Shown: positions 5,057 to 6,234 of the stretch, piece after piece
Layout of the letters: each line of letters opens with the position of its first letter
Numbering within the stretch: position 1 is the first letter of the stretch
Source: Rickettsia typhi
GTDB taxonomy: Bacteria; Pseudomonadota; Alphaproteobacteria; Rickettsiales; UBA1997
Reading direction: 5' to 3'
NCBI GenBank assembly: GCA_945898025.1
Contig: CAMDGT010000069.1
Coordinates: 1-6,234, forward strand
DNA: 6,234 nt
Program-made: the position numbers and the translations under genes
The notes under the pieces: generated by a model
What the model was told of the DNA's origin: nothing
The model's database searches: none
Seen by the model: the letters and a program-made list of their open reading frames with translations, nothing else

Positions 5057-5611
5057 ATGACAAAGCAAAATAAAATTAATCAAAACAAACAGTCTAGCAA
5101 CGAAATAGTTGAAGTCTTGGTTTCTATCAACAGAGTGTCTAAGACTGTAAAAGGTGGTAGAAATATGTCTTTTGCAGCGCTTGTAGTCGTTGGTGACAAG
5201 AATGGTAGAGTTGGTTTTGGAAAGGGGAATGCTAATGAGGTTTCTGATGCAAAAAACAAAGCATTTGAGTCTGCAAAAAAAAGAATGATAAAAATCTCTT
5301 TAAAAGAATCTAGAACCGTTCATCATGATGTTTTTGCAAAATATTGTTCAGCAAAGGTATATATAAGATCCGCTTCTTCTGGAACTGGTGTTATAGCGGG
5401 CGGTCCTATGAGGGCTGTTTTTGAATGTGCGGGAATCCAAGATATCGTTGCAAAGTCTGTTGGAACTTCTAATCCCTATAATATGATAGGAGCAACATTT
5501 GAAGCTCTTAAATCTTTAGCTTCTCCAAAAATTATTGCCGAAAAAAGATCCAAAGAAATATCCGAAGTAATTAAGAAGAGAAACTATATTCTAAAAATAA
5601 ATCAAGAATAA
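5057..5611 (+). CDS. rpsE: 30S ribosomal protein S5
   Basis: The product has 184 residues (E. coli 167; the extra length is in a polar N-terminal leader of about 15 residues and the tail). S5 lies at the 30S neck and mRNA entry and influences decoding accuracy. The double-stranded-RNA-binding-like S5 domain shows [20 protein letters not shown] (24-43), where the VKGGR loop is the spectinomycin-contact region, then [14 protein letters not shown] (44-57). The C-terminal domain has [20 protein letters not shown] (103-122), [18 protein letters not shown] (125-142) and [12 protein letters not shown] (146-157). [10 protein letters not shown] stands where most homologues have GFGYGKAREV. A weak GGAAA lies 5 nt upstream of the ATG. 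The mixed ASN/GLN/LYS leader suggests the true start could be further in, but no obvious better ATG exists before residue 37. Confidence 0.97.
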   Translation: MTKQNKINQNKQSSNEIVEVLVSINRVSKTVKGGRNMSFAALVVVGDKNGRVGFGKGNANEVSDAKNKAFESAKKRMIKISLKESRTVHHDVFAKYCSAKVYIRSASSGTGVIAGGPMRAVFECAGIQDIVAKSVGTSNPYNMIGATFEALKSLASPKIIAEKRSKEISEVIKKRNYILKINQE

Positions 5612-5624
5612 ATTATAAAAAAAC

Positions 5625-5825
5625 ATGTCTATTAATCTAAATTTTTTATTGGGTAAGAAAATTACTGTGTGGCAAATAAAAAGTAAATCAAAGCTAAATC
5701 CAAAGCAAAAAGGCTCCCTTGTAGGTATTGGCTTGAGTGGAATAGGCTCTAAATCTGAGCTTAATTGCACTGAGTCAGTTTTGGGAATGCTTAAAAAAGT
5801 TCATCATTTAATAAAAATAATTTAA
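5625..5825 (+). CDS. rpmD: 50S ribosomal protein L30
   Basis: The product has 66 residues (E. coli L30 has 59). L30 is a small 50S protein on the 23S rRNA domain II surface. The core KKITVWQIKSKSKLNPKQKG (11-30), LVGIGLSGIGSKSEL (32-46) and ESVLGMLKKVHHLIKII (50-66) fits the family pattern (ITQTRSAIGR...LLGLGLRRIG...MINAV..MVKV). The first 8-10 residues, SINLNFLLG, are an extension with no counterpart in E. coli. A start at TTG 5649 would give MGKKITVWQ, the usual family N-terminus, but neither site has a Shine-Dalgarno sequence, so the ATG is kept. The gene is of taxonomic use because some Rickettsiales, such as Wolbachia and Anaplasma, are reported to lack rpmD. Confidence 0.93.
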   Translation: MSINLNFLLGKKITVWQIKSKSKLNPKQKGSLVGIGLSGIGSKSELNCTESVLGMLKKVHHLIKII

Positions 5826-5827
5826 TC

Positions 5828-6234
5828 ATGAAAATATCTTTAAACAATCTAGTTAAAATAAAGGCTAGCAAAAGAACAAGAGTCGGTAGAGGAATTGGTT
5901 CTAGTAAAGGAAAAACTTCTGGAAGGGGAGTTAAAGGTCAAAAAGCAAGAACTGGATCTTCTGTAAAGGGTTTCGAGGGTGGTCAGACTCCTATACATAT
6001 GCGATTACCAAAAAGAGGATTTGTTAGTATTACTAAAAAAGATTATGAAGCCATAAGTGTTGATAATCTATCTTTGGTATTAGGAGAGAATTATGTTGAT
6101 TTAATAGATAAAGAAAAGCTTTACAGTCTTGGCCTTATAAAAAATGCAAATACAAAAGTAAAATTAATAGGCGGTTCTGGAGCTTTCAATCCTTCTTTTA
6201 AGGTTAAAGTTGATTTATACTCGCAATCCGCAAA
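5828..6234 (+). CDS. rplO: 50S ribosomal protein L15 (partial, 3' end outside window)
   Basis: An open frame begins at ATG 5828, 2 nt after the rpmD stop, and runs off the window end with no stop: 135 complete codons (E. coli L15 has 144; alphaproteobacterial forms are often longer). L15 is a late-assembly 50S protein with an extended N-terminal arm reaching into 23S rRNA. The arm is unmistakable: RVGRGIGSSKGKTSGRGVKG (18-37) and GFEGGQTPIHMRLPKRGF (48-65). The globular C-terminal domain follows, with KDYEAISVDNL (70-80), LGLIKNANTKVKLIGGS near 109-125 and the start of the last conserved strand. In the standard spc order secY would come next, but that lies outside the window. Confidence 0.96.
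   Translation, partial: MKISLNNLVKIKASKRTRVGRGIGSSKGKTSGRGVKGQKARTGSSVKGFEGGQTPIHMRLPKRGFVSITKKDYEAISVDNLSLVLGENYVDLIDKEKLYSLGLIKNANTKVKLIGGSGAFNPSFKVKVDLYSQSA

Noticed and set aside
1..6234. A novel system, mobile element, CRISPR array, RNA gene or horizontally acquired cargo
   Set aside because: Every base is accounted for by conserved ribosomal-protein genes in canonical order, with spacers of at most 19 nt. There is no room for, or sign of, anything else.

Overview
This window is a stretch of the conserved S10-spc ribosomal-protein gene cluster. All genes are on the + strand and the order is the standard bacterial one: rplB (last 19 codons), rpsS, rplV, rpsC, rplP, rpmC, rpsQ, rplN, rplX, rplE, rpsN, rpsH, rplF, rplR, rpsE, rpmD, rplO (first 135 codons, cut by the window end). 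Both edges are cut inside genes, so the cluster continues in both directions.

The DNA is strongly A+T-rich, with many runs of 7-9 A inside genes. Several protein details point to an alphaproteobacterium: L14 begins MIQMQT, S19 begins with an [19 protein letters not shown] N-terminus, L6 ends in RKEGKKK, and S14 is the 101-residue type with no zinc-binding cysteines. High A+T, shortened L29 and S17, minimal spacers and weak ribosome-binding sites suggest a reduced, probably host-associated lineage (Rickettsiales- or Holosporales-like). That placement is inference; family-level assignment would need a phylogeny.

Layout: positions 1-2179 hold the S10-operon part (L2 end, S19, L22, S3, L16, L29, S17) and 2193-6234 the spc-operon part (L14, L24, L5, S14, S8, L6, L18, S5, L30, L15). 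Spacers run from a 1-nt overlap to 19 nt. The S10/spc boundary (rpsQ-rplN) is only 13 nt, so there is no room for a separate spc promoter there and the whole window is probably one transcript. No RNA gene, mobile element, CRISPR array, terminator or intergenic region longer than 19 nt is present. The products are all structural components of the 30S and 50S ribosomal subunits, co-expressed so that they assemble in proportion.

The one real anomaly is rplE (L5). It is split into two overlapping reading frames, and the switch maps to a run of seven A at 3094-3100. Removing one A restores a continuous 178-residue L5 of normal length. L5 is essential, so this is either a homopolymer error in the sequence, a natural frameshift rescued by RNA-polymerase or ribosome slippage, or a broken copy. 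Secondary observations are that only rpsC and rplX have strong Shine-Dalgarno sequences, that TGA is not used as a stop in any of the 16 genes whose end is visible, and that a 19-nt dyad lies at the start of rpmC. I see no sign of a novel multi-gene system here.
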